From JARRQJ01 sp963810615 (GTDB lineage: Bacteria > Pseudomonadota > Gammaproteobacteria > DRLM01), in the NCBI GenBank assembly GCA_963810615.1, contig CAWEOA010000008.1, forward strand, positions 1 to 64,000: 64,000 bases of DNA, written 5' to 3'. Shown here piece by piece: positions 28,468 through 37,575 of the stretch. Made by a program: the position numbers and the translations under genes. Position 1 is the first letter of the stretch, and every line of letters begins with the position of its first letter. The notes under the pieces were generated by a model. It did not search any database. It had not been told where the DNA came from and saw only the letters and a program-made list of their open reading frames with translations.

Positions 28468-30132
28468 CTAACCCTTGGCGGTGGCCTTTTCCAAACTGCG
28501 GGTAATGTACCACTGCTGAGCGATGGAAAGGACGTTGTTAACCACCCAGTACACCACCAAACCCGCGGGGAAGAAGGCGAAGAACAGGGTGAAGACCACC
28601 GGTAAGGCCATCATGACCTTGGCCTGAATGGGATCGGGCGGTGCGGGGCTGAGTCGCTGTTGAAAAAACATGCTGATTCCCATGATCAGCGGCAGCACAT
28701 AGTAGGGATCTTTGGTGGAAAGGTCATGTATCCAAAAGATGAAGCCGGCTTGGCGCAGTTCCACGCTGCCCAGCAATACCCAGTACAAGGATATAAATAC
28801 CGGAATCTGAACGACGATCGGCAGGCAGCCGCCGAGGGGATTGATCTTCTCCTTTTTGTACAAATCCATCATCGCCTGGCTCATGCGCTGGCGGTCGTCG
28901 CCGTAACGTTCGCGGATCTGCGTCATCTTGGGCGTCATGCGCCGCATGTTGGCCATGGAACGGTAACTGGCCGCGGACAGCTTATAGAAGGCCAGCTTGA
29001 TGAACATGGTGAGCAGAATAATGGACCAGCCCCAATTGCCCAGCAGTTCGTGAAGGTGTTTGAGCAGCCAAAAGATCGGCTTAGCAATGAATGTCAACAG
29101 ACCGTAGTCCACGGTGAGTTCCAAATGGGGTGCCACCGCCGCCAGGTGATCCTGCAGCTTGGGCCCGACGTAGAGTTGGGATTTGAAATCGCCCTTGCCG
29201 CCGGCCGCAACGGTTTTCTCCGCCGAACTCATGCCCAGCACGTACAGATCATCGCCCAAGGACTTGCTGTAGAAATGATTGGTCTCGTCCTGGCCCGGCA
29301 CCCAGGCCGCTATGAAATAATGCTGGACCATCGCCGCCCAACCGCCTTTAAGATCGCGGTTGAAGGCCTCTTTTTTCATTTCGTCGAATGACAGCTTTTG
29401 ATATTTGATTTCCGCGCTGGAGACGGCGCCGCCTATGAAAGTATAGACAAAGCGGGATTGGCGCTCGACGCGCGCACGTTCAAACTGCCGATACTGGCGC
29501 CCTTTCCATACCTGCTTACCGTTATTGCTGACCTCGAAATCAACATCCACCACATAGCTATCGCGATGAAATGTGTAGGTCTTGGTGACGGTAATGCCCT
29601 GATCACTGGTCCAGGTCAACGGTACTTTCAGTTCGTCAGCACCGTTCGCCAGCGTGTAAACTTTTTGCGTAGCCTGATAGAGCGCATGATGATTAGGGGC
29701 GACACTGGCCGCCAACAAGCCGGACTGCGCAACGAAGATCTTGGACGTGTCGTCGTTCAACAACTGAAAAGGCTGATCGGGCTGGTTGACCGAGACCGAA
29801 TAGTGCGGGAATTTGACGTCGCGCAAGTCACCGCCGCGAGTATCAATCTCGGCCAGAAACACATCGGTCTGCACATGGATCCGTTCGCCCTTTTCCAAGC
29901 CAGCATCAGCGGGAACCGCGGCAGCGACGGGGGCCGATGCTGTTGCGCTTTGATTCTGGCCCGTCTGGCCCGTGCCGGCGGCCGGCACATCGCCGCCGGT
30001 GGGCACGGCATTTTGCGTTATCGTTGGCGCGGTAGTGTGCGGTGGCGTCCCGAAATCCTTCTGCCAGGCCTGCCATAACAGCAGAATCACGACACTGAGT
30101 GCAACGAAGAGGAAGAGGCGTTGGTTTTCCAT
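28468..30132 (-). CDS. yidC: Membrane protein insertase YidC
   Basis: 554 residues, the long Gram-negative form. It has an N-terminal anchor (RLFLFVALSVVILLLWQAW), a Thr/Ala/Gln-rich linker, a large periplasmic domain (about 85-340), and the conserved insertase core from residue 355 (LGNWGWSIILLTMFIKLAFY, SYRSMANMRRMTPKM, NPLGGCLPIVVQIPVFISLY). It inserts and folds inner-membrane proteins including Fo subunits. It lies five bp after yidD. Confidence 0.97.
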   Translation of the reverse strand: MENQRLFLFVALSVVILLLWQAWQKDFGTPPHTTAPTITQNAVPTGGDVPAAGTGQTGQNQSATASAPVAAAVPADAGLEKGERIHVQTDVFLAEIDTRGGDLRDVKFPHYSVSVNQPDQPFQLLNDDTSKIFVAQSGLLAASVAPNHHALYQATQKVYTLANGADELKVPLTWTSDQGITVTKTYTFHRDSYVVDVDFEVSNNGKQVWKGRQYRQFERARVERQSRFVYTFIGGAVSSAEIKYQKLSFDEMKKEAFNRDLKGGWAAMVQHYFIAAWVPGQDETNHFYSKSLGDDLYVLGMSSAEKTVAAGGKGDFKSQLYVGPKLQDHLAAVAPHLELTVDYGLLTFIAKPIFWLLKHLHELLGNWGWSIILLTMFIKLAFYKLSAASYRSMANMRRMTPKMTQIRERYGDDRQRMSQAMMDLYKKEKINPLGGCLPIVVQIPVFISLYWVLLGSVELRQAGFIFWIHDLSTKDPYYVLPLIMGISMFFQQRLSPAPPDPIQAKVMMALPVVFTLFFAFFPAGLVVYWVVNNVLSIAQQWYITRSLEKATAKG

Positions 30133-30137
30133 ATTGA

Positions 30138-30368
30138 TTATGATCGCCGAGGTAGTTTTTCGGGTACCGGGTCACAGCCCCCCGCGTGCCAAGGATGGCA
30201 ACGGGCGAGCCTGCGCAGGGCCAACCAAGTACCGGTAAAAACTCCGTGTTGGGTGATAGCGCCCTCGGCATAACAGGAACACGAGGGATAAAAACGGCAA
30301 TTATTGCCCAGGAAAGGGCTCAGCAATAAACGATAAACCCGGATTAGATAGACGAGGACCTTGCGCAT
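30138..30368 (-). CDS. yidD: Membrane protein insertion efficiency factor YidD
   Basis: 76 residues with the family pattern YRLLLSPFLGNNCRFYPSCS, CYAEGAITQHG and RRLARCHPWHAGGCDPVP, with four conserved cysteines. An N-terminal amphipathic helix associates it with the inner membrane. The start ATG at 30368 lies 25 bp inside the 3' end of rnpA, so translation is probably coupled. Confidence 0.95.
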   Translation of the reverse strand: MRKVLVYLIRVYRLLLSPFLGNNCRFYPSCSCYAEGAITQHGVFTGTWLALRRLARCHPWHAGGCDPVPEKLPRRS

Positions 30369-30718
30369 TGCTCAAGTTTCTTCCAGTGCCCTTCCAAACT
30401 CGCAAACAATCCCTTGTTGGTTTGCTTAACCACATCGGGCCGCGCAATTACTACTAGATCCCAGCCTTTGAGCCGTGCTTGCTGTAAGCGGAAGCTCTCG
30501 CGGACGATACGCTTGATGCGATTTCTTACCACGGCCCTACGGGCCACGCGGGTAGAGACTACGATTCCGATACGCGGATAATCAAGGCTGTTGCCGCGCG
30601 CCAAGATTGTCAGTCCTCCCCCAAACATCCGCTGGGTCTTATTATCAAAGACACTTTGATATTCGCTCGATTTGACCAGCCTGATGCGCCGGCTAAAACA
30701 CCAGCGACATATACTCAA
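30344..30718 (-). CDS. rnpA: Ribonuclease P protein component
   Basis: 124 residues. The RNase P protein core is RRIRLVKSSEYQSVFDN, YPRIGIVVSTRVARRAVVRN and the RNR motif RNRIKRIVRESFR, then DLVVIARPDV. It assists the catalytic RNA in tRNA 5' processing. The start appears to be TTG at 30718, 17 bp after the rpmH stop; no ATG fits the family N-terminus. The 3' end overlaps yidD. Confidence 0.94.
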   Translation of the reverse strand: MSICRWCFSRRIRLVKSSEYQSVFDNKTQRMFGGGLTILARGNSLDYPRIGIVVSTRVARRAVVRNRIKRIVRESFRLQQARLKGWDLVVIARPDVVKQTNKGLFASLEGHWKKLEQCARSSSI

Positions 30719-30735
30719 GGTTAAACGAGCACGCT

Positions 30736-30870
30736 TTAAGGAGTTAACCGCACCCGCCCCTTTGCGCGGCGGTTCTTGATGACTTGACGCCCTTTTGCGG
30801 TACTCATGCGCGCACGGAACCCATGCGTACGTTTACGATGAAGATTACTGGGTTGAAAAGTGCGTTTCAT
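30736..30870 (-). CDS. rpmH: 50S ribosomal protein L34
   Basis: 44 residues read directly: MKRTFQPSNLHRKRTHGFRA, then RMSTAKGRQVIKNRR and AKGRVRLTP. This is the universally conserved L34 sequence pattern. The start is ATG 30870. It precedes rnpA and, with dnaA reading away on the other strand, marks the origin region. Confidence 0.97.
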   Translation of the reverse strand: MKRTFQPSNLHRKRTHGFRARMSTAKGRQVIKNRRAKGRVRLTP

Positions 30871-31012
30871 AGCTATGCCCGTCTAAACAGATTGCAAAAA
30901 AAGATTTCACCCGGAGCAATACCGCCCTGCGATGACCGGTGCCGGTTACTACCGGCCGACGCCACCTGAGACCAAATATTTTTATCCCGGGGACTCAATT
31001 GGAAAGCGCGGT

Positions 31013-31042
31013 AGAGTAACGATTTTTTCCGATCTCTGTCAA
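31013..31042 (-). promoter_or_regulatory. Candidate rpmH promoter
   Basis: A perfect TTGACA -35 (31042-31037, minus strand) is followed 18 bases later by TACTCT (31018-31013), a weak -10. It points toward rpmH, about 140 bp downstream. The -35 is convincing and the -10 is not. Confidence 0.4.
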
Positions 31043-31071
31043 TAGAACCGTCATTTCCGCGGCAAACTGGG

Positions 31072-31080
31072 TGTGGATAA
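31072..31080 (-). promoter_or_regulatory. DnaA box upstream of dnaA
   Basis: TGTGGATAA, the exact complement of the consensus TTATCCACA, lies 74 bp before the dnaA start. A box here is well known to mediate dnaA autoregulation. Confidence 0.75.
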
Positions 31081-31153
31081 CTCACTACAATCGGTATAGA
31101 CTTCCTAGCTCTCTCGAGTGGCGAGTCGAGAATCAGGATGAGGGAGATTGCGA

Positions 31154-32509
31154 GTGGATTCGTCATTATGGCAAAGGTGTATTGATTATCTCGAGAACGA
31201 ACTCTCGCCCCAACAGTTCAACACCTGGATACGACCCTTACATGCCGTGGAAGAGGGGGAAACCCTGCGCCTGCTTGCCCCGAACCGTTTTGTACTGGAT
31301 TGGGTAAACGAGCGTTTCTTTAATCAAATCAGTGAAATCATTAGCGGCTTGAAGCAAGGATCACCGCCACAGTTGGTGTTACAAGTCGGCTCGGCGACAC
31401 CCGCTATGGTGCGCCCGCAACCGGTAACGATCAATAACTCAAGTTCACCGTCCGCGGGATTCCGCCGAAAAGGGGACAGTAGTCGCGTCCCGTCTAATCT
31501 GCGCCCGGAATTTACCTTTGATGCCTTTGTTGAGGGTAAATCCAATCAATTGGCGCGGGCGGCATCCATTCAAATCGCAGAAAATCCCGGGACTGCTTAT
31601 AATCCGTTATTTATCTATGGCGGTGTCGGTTTGGGCAAGACCCACCTGATGCATGCCGTGGGTAATATGATGCTGAAAAAGAAACCGTCTTCGCAGATTA
31701 TCTACCTGCACTCGGAGCGTTTCGTCGCGGATATGGTAAAGGCCCTGCAACATAATGCGATCAATGAATTTAAGCGTTTTTACCGCTCTGTGGACGCCCT
31801 GCTCATCGACGATATTCAATTCTTTGCCGGCAAGGAACGCTCCCAGGAAGAGTTTTTCCATACTTTCAATGCCTTACTGGAAGGCCATCAGCAGATCATC
31901 CTGACCTGTGATCGTTACCCCAAGGAGGTTGTAGGCTTGGAGGAGCGGCTCAAGTCCCGCTTCGGCTGGGGGCTGACGGTTGCCATTGAACCCGCCGAAT
32001 TGGAAACCCGGGTGGCCATTCTCATGAGCAAGGCCGCGCAAATGAATACGGAGCTGTCACCGGAGGTGGCATTCTTCATCGCCAAACGTATCCGCTCTAA
32101 TATCCGCGAGCTGGAAGGTGCCTTGCGTCGGGTCGCGGCCAACGCCAAATTTACCGGCCATAGCATTACACTGGACTTCACCAAAGAGGCCCTAAAGGAT
32201 CTGCTGGCATTGCAAGACAGATTGGTTACCATAGAAAATATTCAAAAGACGGTAGCGGACTACTATAAAATTCGGGTATCCGATCTGTTATCGGAACGGC
32301 GTACGCGTTCGGTCGCACGCCCGCGCCAATTGGCTATGGCCTTAGCGAAAGAGTTGACCAATCACAGTCTGCCTGAAATCGGCGATGCCTTCGGGGGACG
32401 CGACCATACCACCGTATTACATGCTTGTCGTAAGATTCTCCAGTTGCGCGAGCAGGAAAACCGTATGCGCGAAGACTATATAAACCTGTTAAGAACCTTG
32501 ACGAATTGA
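31154..32509 (+). CDS. dnaA: Chromosomal replication initiator DnaA
   Basis: 451 residues from GTG 31154, which has AGGGAG seven bases upstream; TTG 31148 would add two residues. Domain I is SSLWQRCIDYLENELSPQQF, then a short linker. The AAA+ domain has NPLFIYGGVGLGKTHLMHAV and LLIDDIQFFAGK, and the C-terminal DNA-binding domain has the DnaA signature FGGRDHTTVLHA. It unwinds oriC by binding DnaA boxes. Boxes are present both upstream and in the following gap. Confidence 0.98.
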   Translation: MDSSLWQRCIDYLENELSPQQFNTWIRPLHAVEEGETLRLLAPNRFVLDWVNERFFNQISEIISGLKQGSPPQLVLQVGSATPAMVRPQPVTINNSSSPSAGFRRKGDSSRVPSNLRPEFTFDAFVEGKSNQLARAASIQIAENPGTAYNPLFIYGGVGLGKTHLMHAVGNMMLKKKPSSQIIYLHSERFVADMVKALQHNAINEFKRFYRSVDALLIDDIQFFAGKERSQEEFFHTFNALLEGHQQIILTCDRYPKEVVGLEERLKSRFGWGLTVAIEPAELETRVAILMSKAAQMNTELSPEVAFFIAKRIRSNIRELEGALRRVAANAKFTGHSITLDFTKEALKDLLALQDRLVTIENIQKTVADYYKIRVSDLLSERRTRSVARPRQLAMALAKELTNHSLPEIGDAFGGRDHTTVLHACRKILQLREQENRMREDYINLLRTLTN

Positions 32510-32718
32510 TGTGTACCAACTGTTGATAACTTATGCCGGAAAGACCAGGATCATGTTATCCACAATTCATCCCAGGCATATCAACAAGACTGCAAGCGGC
32601 TTATACCGCCTGTTAGTAACATGATAACTAATTGAATATTAAAAATTTAATTTACTTTTTGCGGCTTATGCACAGTACTAACAATAGCATTAATTAATCT
32701 TAAATTAGGTTAAAGATT
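32510..32718. other. oriC: Probable chromosomal origin (oriC) in the dnaA-dnaN gap
   Basis: Contains TTATCCACA (32556-32564, perfect), TTATGCACA (32666-32674, a consensus variant), TGTTGATAA (32521-32529, one mismatch on the complement) and a weaker ATATCAACA (32578-32586). A strongly AT-rich run at about 32619-32660 could serve as the unwinding element. Gene orientation diverges around this point and the neighbouring gene order is that of bacterial origins. A contribution from the rpmH-dnaA gap, which has one box, is possible. Confidence 0.75.
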
Positions 32719-33819
32719 ATGAAATTTACTATTCAACGCGAATCTATACTCAAACCCTTACAACTTATCGGAGGTGTGGTGGAACGTCGTCAGACCCTGC
32801 CCATCCTTTCGAATGTTCTGCTAAAAGCGGATGCCGCTCAATTGACCATGACGGCAACCGATCTGGAAGTGGAACTGGTTGTCTCTACGAACCTGGATGG
32901 GACGGAGGCGGGAAGTACTACACTGCCTGCCCGTAAATTCATGGATATTTGCCGAGCATTGCCTGACGGTTCCAGCTTGGAGATAGGCGTGGAGAAGGAC
33001 CGTGCTGTTATTCGTTCGGGAAAGAGCCGATTCGTCTTGGCAACCTTGCCATCCACTGAATTTCCGGCGGTCGATGAGATCCACTCGCGGTTCAGCTTTT
33101 CGATCAGCCAAAGTAAATTGAAACGGCTCATCGAACGCACCCAATTTGCAATGGCCCATCAAGATGTAAGGTACTACCTGAACGGTTTGTTGCTGGAGGT
33201 GGCCAGCAGCGAACTGCGGGCGGTGGCGACCGACGGACATCGTTTGGCCTATTGTCAGCAGGAATCTCCTGTAGAATCTGAGGAAATTCAACAAATTATC
33301 GTCCCGCGCAAAGGGGTGATGGAGCTGCAGAAACTCTTGGCGGAAAGCAATGAACTGGCCGAAGTCGAGATCGGTGCCAACCACCTACGGGTCAGCACCG
33401 ATGAAATGCGATTCACCTCAAAGCTGATTGACGGTCGATTCCCGGACTACCAAAGGGTGATACCCCAGAATACGGATAAGGTGGTGGTTGCCGACAGAGA
33501 GGGACTGAGGCAAGCAGTGCTGCGCACCTCCATTCTAACCAATGAAAAATACCGTAGTATCCGCTTGCAGCTGGAGCCCAACGCCTTACGGGTTCTGGCG
33601 CATAATCCGGAGCAAGAAGAAGCCGAGGAAGAGGTGGCCGTTGATTACAGCGGTGCCAATCTCGAGATAGGGTTTAACGCCACCTATATTCTCGATGCCC
33701 TACAGGCTGTGGCCGATGACAATGTGGAAATACGTCTGTCCGATTCCAACAGTTGCTGTTTGATAAATGCACCTGGAGTTGAGGACTGTAAATATGTCGT
33801 CATGCCGATGCGCTTATAG
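32719..33819 (+). CDS. dnaN: DNA polymerase III sliding clamp (beta)
   Basis: 366 residues with the three-domain clamp pattern. The N-terminus is MKFTIQRESILKPLQLIGGVVERRQTLPILSN, with LPARKFMDICRALPDGS, RLIERTQFAMAHQDVRYYLNG and AVATDGHRLA. The usual C-terminal V-M-P-M-R-L is present. It encircles DNA and tethers polymerase III. It sits in the dnaA-dnaN-recF-gyrB array. Confidence 0.98.
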   Translation: MKFTIQRESILKPLQLIGGVVERRQTLPILSNVLLKADAAQLTMTATDLEVELVVSTNLDGTEAGSTTLPARKFMDICRALPDGSSLEIGVEKDRAVIRSGKSRFVLATLPSTEFPAVDEIHSRFSFSISQSKLKRLIERTQFAMAHQDVRYYLNGLLLEVASSELRAVATDGHRLAYCQQESPVESEEIQQIIVPRKGVMELQKLLAESNELAEVEIGANHLRVSTDEMRFTSKLIDGRFPDYQRVIPQNTDKVVVADREGLRQAVLRTSILTNEKYRSIRLQLEPNALRVLAHNPEQEEAEEEVAVDYSGANLEIGFNATYILDALQAVADDNVEIRLSDSNSCCLINAPGVEDCKYVVMPMRL

Positions 33820-33862
33820 GCGTGTCTAGGGGATATAGGGACACCATACCCAAAGTGGTTTC

Positions 33863-34924
33863 ATGGGTTTAACCCGATTAGAAATCAGTAATATTCGTAA
33901 CCTGCAATCCGTTAGGGTCGACCTTGAACCGGGGTTTAATGCCCTGTGCGGGCCAAACGGCAGCGGGAAGACCAGCTTTCTCGAGGCCGTTTACATCCTA
34001 GGTCGTGGTACCTCCTTCCGAAGCAAAGATCTCAGCCGTATTCTCCATAGCGGCGCCCAGCAATTCTTCGTATCCGGTAAATTAGACGCTTCAATGATCA
34101 CATTGGGAGTTGAGTTCCAGGCAAACGGGATTCAGTTTCGGGTGGCCGGTCAAAAGGCACGTGGCCGGCTGGAATTGGCGGAACATCTACCCCTCCTTTT
34201 TATCAGCCCAGAAAGCCAGGCCCTGGTCTCCGAAGGACCTCAGCAGCGGAGACGCTTTTTGGATTGGGGTGTGTTCCACGTGGAACCAGGGTTTCTGCCG
34301 GCATGGCGCTTGTACCAGCGCGCGCTCAAGCAAAGAAATAAGTCCCTGGGTTCTCCCGGCCTAGAGACGGCATGGGATTCGGAGTTGGCGCGCGCCTCAG
34401 AATTGATTACCCAGCTACGCCGTGATTATTTGGCACGGCTGAGCCCCTATATTCAGGCTTATTTGCAAAAACTCGTTGGGTTGGAGGGCGTCTCGCTGAA
34501 TTTTGCGCCAGGTTGGCGCCAGGATCTCAACTATCTAGAGGCCTTACGCGCCTCCTTACCGCAGGACCGAGAATATGGCTTTACGCGTCAGGGACCGCAT
34601 CGCGCCGATGTCGTCCTGAGAATAGAGAATCGTCTTGCTCGTGACACATTGTCTCGCGGCCAACAGAAACTCCTGGTCTTTGCCATGCTCTTAGCCCAGG
34701 TAGCCTTACTGAATGAAGTTGCCGCTATCCAACCGCTGATTATGGTTGATGAATTGGCGGCCGAGCTTGATGCATCCCACCGGGAACGAGTGTTGCTAGT
34801 CTTGGCTGAATTAAAGGCCCAAATAATCATCACCGTAACGGAGCAACGGGCGCTGGCACCGAACGTTAATTATCCTATTAATTGGTTTCACGTGGAACAA
34901 GGGCGGATCACCCCTGCCAAATAA
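33863..34924 (+). CDS. recF: DNA replication and repair protein RecF
   Basis: 353-residue SMC-like ATPase of gap repair. Walker A is CGPNGSGKTSFLEAVYILGRG, the signature is TLSRGQQKLLVFAMLLAQ, and Walker B is LIMVDELAAELDASHRE. It starts 43 bp after dnaN. The gene is unusual in containing two near-consensus parS sequences (34272-34287, 34884-34899), the first encoding VFHVEPG and the second WFHVEQG. Confidence 0.97.
   Translation: MGLTRLEISNIRNLQSVRVDLEPGFNALCGPNGSGKTSFLEAVYILGRGTSFRSKDLSRILHSGAQQFFVSGKLDASMITLGVEFQANGIQFRVAGQKARGRLELAEHLPLLFISPESQALVSEGPQQRRRFLDWGVFHVEPGFLPAWRLYQRALKQRNKSLGSPGLETAWDSELARASELITQLRRDYLARLSPYIQAYLQKLVGLEGVSLNFAPGWRQDLNYLEALRASLPQDREYGFTRQGPHRADVVLRIENRLARDTLSRGQQKLLVFAMLLAQVALLNEVAAIQPLIMVDELAAELDASHRERVLLVLAELKAQIIITVTEQRALAPNVNYPINWFHVEQGRITPAK
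34272..34287. promoter_or_regulatory. parS: parS-like site 1 (inside recF)
   Basis: TGTTCCACGTGGAACC matches the bacterial parS consensus TGTTNCACGTGNAACA at all but the last base and contains a perfect 14-bp palindrome. ParA and ParB are encoded in this window, and parS sites cluster near oriC in most bacteria. Confidence 0.8.
34884..34899. promoter_or_regulatory. parS: parS-like site 2 (3' end of recF)
   Basis: GGTTTCACGTGGAACA matches TGTTNCACGTGNAACA at all but the first base. It lies 612 bp from site 1 in the same gene. Confidence 0.75.
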
Positions 34925-34995
34925 GTTTAGCCGCGGATGCCGCAACTATCCTATTGTTATTCATGACAAAATAAGTGTCTATTCCCGTGCAAAAG

Positions 34996-35004
34996 TGCTA
35001 TAAT
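34996..35004 (+). promoter_or_regulatory. gyrB promoter (extended -10)
   Basis: TGCTATAAT is a consensus -10 with a TG extension, 26 bp before the gyrB start. No good -35 lies at the expected distance (TGTCTA), as is common for extended -10 promoters. Confidence 0.6.
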
Positions 35005-35029
35005 GCGGCGCTGCTGACAGGGATATGCA

Positions 35030-37450
35030 ATGAGCGTTGATATACCGACCTATAATTCCTCTAATATCAAAGTCTTAAAAGGACTTGATGCCGTACGTAA
35101 GCGCCCCGGTATGTACATCGGGGATACGGACGATGGTACGGGTCTCCACCATATGGTGTTTGAGGTGGTGGACAACGCCATCGACGAAGCCTTGGCCGGT
35201 TACTGTTCGAAAATCGTGGTGACCATTCACGCTGACGGCGAGGTAACGGTGACCGATAACGGCCGGGGTATCCCCGTGGACATCCATCCTGAGGAAGGAC
35301 GCTCCGCCGCCGAGGTCATTATGACCGTGCTGCATGCCGGCGGAAAGTTCGACAGCAACTCCTACAAGGTCTCTGGGGGCTTGCACGGCGTGGGCGTTTC
35401 GGTGGTCAATGCCCTGTCGGAAGAATTGCAGCTCACCATCCATCGCGACGGCAAGCTGTACAAGCAGACCTATCATATGGGCAATCCCGATGCCCCCTTG
35501 GCGGAGATGGGGAACAGCGATACAACGGGAACCATCATTCGCTTTAAACCCAGCAGCACGATCTTCACTGACATCGAATATCATTACGACATTCTCGCCA
35601 AACGTCTGCGAGAACTTTCCTTCCTGAATTCTGGGGTGCACATCGAATTGTTCGATGAGCGCAACGAAAAGAAGGACATATTTAAATACGAGGGCGGCAT
35701 TCGCGCCTTTGTAGAACATCTCAACCGCAACAAGAATCCGCTGCATTCTTCGGTATTTTACTTCTCCACGGAACGCGATCACATGATCGTGGAGTTGGCG
35801 ATGCAGTGGAACGATTCCTATCAGGAAAATATTTTTTGTTTCACCAACAATATTCCGCAGCGTGACGGCGGCACGCACTTGGCCGGTTTCCGCGGCGCCT
35901 TGACGCGCACTCTCAATCAATACATCGAAAAGGAAGGGGCGGCGAAGAAGGCCAAGGTGGTCACCAGTGGCGATGATGCCCGCGAGGGACTGACGGCGGT
36001 ATTGTCGGTGAAGGTCCCCGATCCCAAGTTCTCCTCTCAGACCAAGGACAAACTGGTGTCCTCGGAGGTGAAGGGCGTGGTGGAATCCGCGGTGGCGGAA
36101 AAGCTCCAGGAATTTCTGTTGGAAAAACCGGTGGAGGCCAAGGCCATCACCGCCAAGATCATCGATGCGGCGCGCGCCCGCGAGGCGGCGCGCAAGGCGC
36201 GGGAGATGACTCGTCGCAAAGGCGTGCTGGATATCGCCGGACTGCCCGGGAAATTGGCCGATTGCCAGGAGAAGGACCCCGCGCTCTCCGAACTGTTTCT
36301 CGTTGAGGGTGACTCGGCGGGCGGTTCCGCCAAGCAAGGCCGCGATCGTCGCTATCAGGCGATCCTGCCGCTCAAGGGCAAGATCCTTAATGTTGAAAAA
36401 GCTAGATTTGACAAGATGTTATCATCGACTGAGATCGCGACGCTGATTACCGCCCTGGGCTGTGGTATCGGTCGCGAGGAGTACAACCCGGATAAGCTGC
36501 GCTACCACCGGGTGATTATCATGACCGATGCCGACGTGGACGGCTCGCATATTCGCACCTTGTTGCTGACCTTCTTTTACCGCCAGATGCCCGAACTGAT
36601 AGAACGCGGTCACCTGTATATCGCCCAGCCGCCTTTGTATAAGCTGAAGAAGGGTAAGCAGGAACGCTACGTCAAAGATGACAACGAATTGAACAAACAC
36701 CTGCTGGAGGCGGCCTTGCAGGATGCGCAGCTGATGGTCAATGCCTCAGCGCCGCCGATCAGCGGACCGGCCTTTGAGGACCTGGCCAGCCGTTATTTGG
36801 CGGTGATGGCGACCATCGCACGTCTGGCGCGCCGCCTGCCCGTCACGGTACTGGAGGCAATGATCTATATGCCGCCGCTTACCTTTCAGGACTTGCATGA
36901 TCAAAATAAAGCGCAGGCCTGGTTCAGCGAGCTGCAACAACGTATCAACCGTGAAGTCAGCGGAGCGACGCGCTACGATATCCGCGTGGAAGCGGAAGAG
37001 GGCGACGACGGTAATTACGCCACGGTCATCGAGACCGCCCATAGCGTCAGCAACATTCGGATACTGCGCGCGGAATTTTTCGGCTCCGGCGAGTATCGTG
37101 CCATTGTTGACTTGGGACGACAACTGGACGGTTTGCTGGGAGAGGGCGCCTACATACAACGCGGTGAACGGCGCGCCGAGATCAAGAGCTTCAAAGAGGC
37201 CTTGCAATGGGTCATGGACGAGGCCAAACGCGGACAGCATATCCAGCGCTACAAAGGCCTGGGAGAGATGAATCCGGATCAACTTTGGGAAACCACGATG
37301 AATGCCGAGTCGCGGCGTTTACTGCAAGTCAACATCGAAGACGCCGTGGCGGCCGATGAGATCTTCACTACACTCATGGGCGATCAGGTGGAGCCGCGCC
37401 GCGACTTCATCGAAAAGAATGCCTTGTCGGTAGCCAATCTCGATATCTAG
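35030..37450 (+). CDS. gyrB: DNA gyrase subunit B
   Basis: 806 residues, the length of gammaproteobacterial GyrB. The GHKL ATPase is seen in RPGMYIGDTDDGTGLHHMVFE, DNGRGIPVDIH and GGLHGVGVSVVNAL. The transducer region includes QRDGGTHLAGF and the TOPRIM domain has LVEGDSAGGSAKQGRDRR and MTDADVDGSHIRTLLL. The C-terminus carries IQRYKGLGEMNPDQLWETTM. It introduces negative supercoils together with GyrA, which is not in this window. Confidence 0.98.
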   Translation: MSVDIPTYNSSNIKVLKGLDAVRKRPGMYIGDTDDGTGLHHMVFEVVDNAIDEALAGYCSKIVVTIHADGEVTVTDNGRGIPVDIHPEEGRSAAEVIMTVLHAGGKFDSNSYKVSGGLHGVGVSVVNALSEELQLTIHRDGKLYKQTYHMGNPDAPLAEMGNSDTTGTIIRFKPSSTIFTDIEYHYDILAKRLRELSFLNSGVHIELFDERNEKKDIFKYEGGIRAFVEHLNRNKNPLHSSVFYFSTERDHMIVELAMQWNDSYQENIFCFTNNIPQRDGGTHLAGFRGALTRTLNQYIEKEGAAKKAKVVTSGDDAREGLTAVLSVKVPDPKFSSQTKDKLVSSEVKGVVESAVAEKLQEFLLEKPVEAKAITAKIIDAARAREAARKAREMTRRKGVLDIAGLPGKLADCQEKDPALSELFLVEGDSAGGSAKQGRDRRYQAILPLKGKILNVEKARFDKMLSSTEIATLITALGCGIGREEYNPDKLRYHRVIIMTDADVDGSHIRTLLLTFFYRQMPELIERGHLYIAQPPLYKLKKGKQERYVKDDNELNKHLLEAALQDAQLMVNASAPPISGPAFEDLASRYLAVMATIARLARRLPVTVLEAMIYMPPLTFQDLHDQNKAQAWFSELQQRINREVSGATRYDIRVEAEEGDDGNYATVIETAHSVSNIRILRAEFFGSGEYRAIVDLGRQLDGLLGEGAYIQRGERRAEIKSFKEALQWVMDEAKRGQHIQRYKGLGEMNPDQLWETTMNAESRRLLQVNIEDAVAADEIFTTLMGDQVEPRRDFIEKNALSVANLDI

Positions 37451-37527
37451 CTTAGTTACACTCAATTCATGCCGATCCGCCTTCGTGCGACGGCGGTCCG
37501 GCGTTTGCGACAAGATAAGCAAGCAAT

Positions 37528-37552
37528 AAAAAAGGGGGGATATTATCCCCCC
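37528..37552 (-). terminator. Intrinsic terminator of the ncgABC-nirK operon
   Basis: On the minus strand GGGGGGAT and ATCCCCCC form an 8-bp stem around a 3-base loop, followed by TTTTTT. It lies 24 bp after the nirK stop in the convergent gap with gyrB. On the plus strand the hairpin is not followed by a T-run. Confidence 0.85.
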
Positions 37553-37575
37553 GTCAATTGGCGACGATCTACAGA

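Noticed and set aside
35075..36337. 420-codon open frame antisense to gyrB
   Set aside because: Codon-bias artefact of a highly expressed gene; the product resembles no protein family.
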